NCBI RefSeq assembly: GCF_003130075.1
Contig: NZ_NRCW01000004.1
Span: forward strand, 1 to 64,000
DNA length: 64,000 nt
Direction of reading: 5' to 3'
DNA from: Aggregatibacter segnis
GTDB taxonomy: Bacteria > Pseudomonadota > Gammaproteobacteria > Enterobacterales > Pasteurellaceae
In this document: piece after piece, positions 61,844 through 64,000 of the stretch
Layout: every line of letters begins with the position of its first letter
How positions within the stretch are numbered: the first letter of the stretch is position 1
The notes under the pieces: model-generated
What the model was told of the DNA's origin: nothing
What the model saw: the letters and a program-made list of their open reading frames with translations, nothing else
Database searches by the model: none
Position numbers and translations under genes: made by a program

Positions 61844-64000
61844 CCGATCAAATTCTTCTTTGCTAAACGTTTGTGGATTTTGTTGTTTTTGCAAAATCTG
61901 GTAGTAAAAATCATAGCTCAACACATTTTGTACGTAGCCACGGGTTTCATAAAAGGGAATTGATGCCACGAATTCATCCATTTCCAACTTACCATTGGCG
62001 CGTGCTAACCATTTTTCCACGCGATGAGCGCCCGCATTATAAGCGGAAGCAATCAAAATACGGTTGTTCGGATATTTGGCGTTTAGCTCTGCTAAATGTG
62101 CCGTGCCTAACAAAATATTATTGAGCGGTTTAAATAAATCTGCCTCACCCGCATAAGGCAATTTGGCATTGTCTGCTGTTGCTTTGGCAGTAGTTGGTAG
62201 CAATTGCATTAATCCCCGCGCATTGGCGGAAGATTGTGCTTGTGGGTTCCAGGCGCTTTCCTGACGAGAAATCGCCATGGCGAAACTTTTACTGACATTG
62301 GTATTTAGCGCGGCTTGCGGTTTGGTTTTGCTTAACGCCGGGCGGCTTTTGAGTGCAATATCATAATAATCGCTATAAGCAATTGGTAAGCGCAACTGAA
62401 TGTAATCAAACGCTTTAGCAATAATGGAGCCATCCACACCTAAATCAAACCAGTTTTGTTGGTTGGCATATTGACTAAGCGCCATTTGTTTCTCTTTTTT
62501 GGCATCACCGGACAGATTTTCCAACAAGAAACGCCAACGCTGTTTAGCCGGGCCAAATCTTTCGAGTTGACGTAGTTCGGCAATTTCTTCCAATGCCGGT
62601 TTTACTTTTTTGAATTCATCAGCCCAATAAGGATCGGAGATACTCGGGGCAATAAGTAATTCTGGTTGGCCGAAATCATAACCGTTGCCACGGGTTTTCG
62701 GATGTAATTTGGCGGCTGCCAACATTGGATAAAAACCGCGTTCGTCAGAAAGTGCGGTCAATATTTCTTTTGTTTTTTTGCTATCGCGTTTTGCTATTGT
62801 TTTGGCTTGCCAATAACGCCATTCCTGTTTTTGCTGACCTTCTGCTGAAAGTGCGTTGAGCCATGGAGTTAAATCGGTTTTTTGCCAAATGGCCATACGC
62901 AAACGGCGTTCGGTAAGGTTATCTGCTTTTAATTTGAGAATTTCCGCATCCCGCCATTGTTGGAAATTCTGGCTTTCATTGTCAAAAAAACGACCAAGAA
63001 AAGCAATTTCCCACTCACGAATTTGCGCATCTGTTAATTGCCAATTTTTTGCCCATTGTTGATAGAGGGCAAAGTTAGGCTCTTTCATTGTTTCCGATAG
63101 AGTGCGTAAATAACGAGGAAAGGTCTGCACTACTGCAAATTTTGTGACGATTTTATTATTTTCTTCAATGAGTGGTAGTCTATCGGCCAATTCAGGCAGG
63201 GTTGCCGGATTTTTTAATAAGGACTCAAAGCGTTTTAAATTCGCCAGAACCATTTCGTCTTCTTTTGCGCTATCAATTTTATTTAATTCCGATGATAGCA
63301 ACGCCATCCCGTTCGCATCATTTTGGACAAAGAGTTCCTCGGCTTTTTGGTAGATTTTATCTTGTGTCCGATTGCCATCGGAATACCATTTTGCCCAAAG
63401 TTGAGCATCATTAGGCAGTTTGCTGTTGGTTAACCAAAGTTGTTCATAGCGGGAAATAATGTTTGAGTCGCTGTTTGAGTTTTGTTTTTTATTTGTTTCG
63501 TTTTTTGTGCGTTCAAGCTGAAGTTCGGCATTTAATACGGCTATTTGCATCTCCAAGGAACTTGGCTTAACGCGTTGCGCATAATGGACTAATCCTTCCG
63601 TATCATCAGCATTTATTAATAGTGTGAAAATGCCTTGTTCCCATCGATTACGTAAAAAATGCGTAGGGTTTTGCGCGATAACTTGTTCAATTTCGTGTTT
63701 TAATGCTTTTACTTCTTCAGGTAGCGTATCTTTACTAACGCTTTTAATGCGGGCATCAATGTAGGTGGTTGTCGCATCCATTTTCAATGGATAGTCTTTT
63801 AAAGACTCAATGAGGTTAAGATATAACTCAGCATTATCAGAAACGTTGTTATTTTTCACCGCACTTTTAAGCAGACTTTCTAATTGAAGGAACGTTGAAC
63901 GCTGCTTAATCAAAAGCAATTCTGACTCGTGTTGCTGTTGTGCCCACTTTGCTTGTTCTTGCGCTAAATTGATTTCGTGGGTTACGGGGGCTTCGGTTCT
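61835..64000 (-). CDS. slt: Soluble lytic murein transglycosylase (5' part outside the window)
   Basis: Slt cleaves peptidoglycan to 1,6-anhydro-muropeptides in the periplasm. The frame is open to the window edge, with about 720 codons visible; the beginning and signal peptide are missing. A TTG at 63919 is only an internal codon, since coding continues upstream (EINLAQEQAKWAQQQHESE). The helical superhelix is followed by the SLT domain: ISRQESAWNPQAQSSANARG with the catalytic Glu, LMQLLPTTA, and ASAYNAGAHRVEKWL. trpR and mtgA follow on the same strand. Confidence 0.94.
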   Translation of the reverse strand, partial: RTEAPVTHEINLAQEQAKWAQQQHESELLLIKQRSTFLQLESLLKSAVKNNNVSDNAELYLNLIESLKDYPLKMDATTTYIDARIKSVSKDTLPEEVKALKHEIEQVIAQNPTHFLRNRWEQGIFTLLINADDTEGLVHYAQRVKPSSLEMQIAVLNAELQLERTKNETNKKQNSNSDSNIISRYEQLWLTNSKLPNDAQLWAKWYSDGNRTQDKIYQKAEELFVQNDANGMALLSSELNKIDSAKEDEMVLANLKRFESLLKNPATLPELADRLPLIEENNKIVTKFAVVQTFPRYLRTLSETMKEPNFALYQQWAKNWQLTDAQIREWEIAFLGRFFDNESQNFQQWRDAEILKLKADNLTERRLRMAIWQKTDLTPWLNALSAEGQQKQEWRYWQAKTIAKRDSKKTKEILTALSDERGFYPMLAAAKLHPKTRGNGYDFGQPELLIAPSISDPYWADEFKKVKPALEEIAELRQLERFGPAKQRWRFLLENLSGDAKKEKQMALSQYANQQNWFDLGVDGSIIAKAFDYIQLRLPIAYSDYYDIALKSRPALSKTKPQAALNTNVSKSFAMAISRQESAWNPQAQSSANARGLMQLLPTTAKATADNAKLPYAGEADLFKPLNNILLGTAHLAELNAKYPNNRILIASAYNAGAHRVEKWLARANGKLEMDEFVASIPFYETRGYVQNVLSYDFYYQILQKQQNPQTFSKEEFDRLY

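Larger units (their letters stand above)
1390..63866. repeat. Dispersed DNA uptake signal sequences (Hin type)
   Basis: The 9-mer AAGTGCGGT or its complement occurs about fifty times in both orientations. Examples are near 1390, 3805, 8756, 11580, 13263, 17180, 19223, 21003, 25925, 29548, 33305, 42188, 45388, 47142, 51361, 54609, 57157, 61408, 62750 and 63857. Many lie inside coding sequence, where they encode SAV, VRS or RTS-like tripeptides. Inverted pairs form stems at 27233, 33869, 50358 and 55745. The 9-mer marks the Haemophilus-Aggregatibacter-Pasteurella side of the family, as opposed to the ACAAGCGGT type. Confidence 0.95.

Overview
This window is core chromosome from a member of the Pasteurellaceae. 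The clearest marker is the Hin-type DNA uptake signal (AAGTGCGGT or its complement), which I count about fifty times across the 64 kb, often as inverted pairs just after genes. Protein sequences and local gene order resemble Haemophilus influenzae as I remember it (gmhA-artPIQM; mraZ to lpxC then pheA; htpG-yffB-dapE; frdABCD beside epmA; slt-trpR-mtgA). Base composition looks somewhat richer in G+C than H. influenzae. Together with a quinol nitric oxide reductase, a put operon and fecBCDE, this suggests Aggregatibacter or a close relative. The genus is an inference.

Layout: 1-56 is the 3' end of a 5S rRNA with its terminator, followed by a decayed IS200/IS605 element (about 95-735). 803-5243 holds gmhA, the arginine transporter artPIQM and a second artI copy that carries its own duplicated leader with an ArgR-like box. 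A small zinc-ribbon membrane protein and a CstA-family transporter with a CRP-like site follow. 7535-25840 is a complete division and cell-wall (dcw) cluster, mraZ-rsmH-ftsL-ftsI-murE-murF-mraY-murD-ftsW-murG-murC-ddl-ftsQ-ftsA-ftsZ-lpxC, driven from a promoter with MraZ-type repeats just downstream. pheA, htpG and a yffB-like gene come next. An OprC-like TonB-dependent receptor sits between yffB and dapE. After dapE come an M15 peptidase, nudF, cpdA and rlmKL.

The reverse-strand half starts with norB (quinol NO reductase), then the putA-putP proline operon with a consensus CRP site, and the frdABCD fumarate reductase operon divergent from epmA. fecBCDE follows, with a Fur-like box but no fecA in view, then a membrane metallophosphoesterase. 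The forward genes ybaB, recR, topB, secG and tRNA-Leu(GAG) follow, then a small secreted Excalibur-domain protein, nhaA (reverse), and the reverse operon slt (cut by the window edge)-trpR-mtgA with a TrpR-like operator.

Functionally the window combines envelope growth and division with respiration under low oxygen (fumarate reductase, NO reductase), nutrient import (arginine, proline, iron citrate, probably copper) and routine repair or RNA functions. I found no CRISPR array, prophage, toxin-antitoxin pair or defence island, and no convincing new multi-gene system. The points most worth a second look are local: the artI duplication, the receptor insertion, the palindromes flanking norB, a G10 tract and an insertion in ftsZ, and several regulatory sites.
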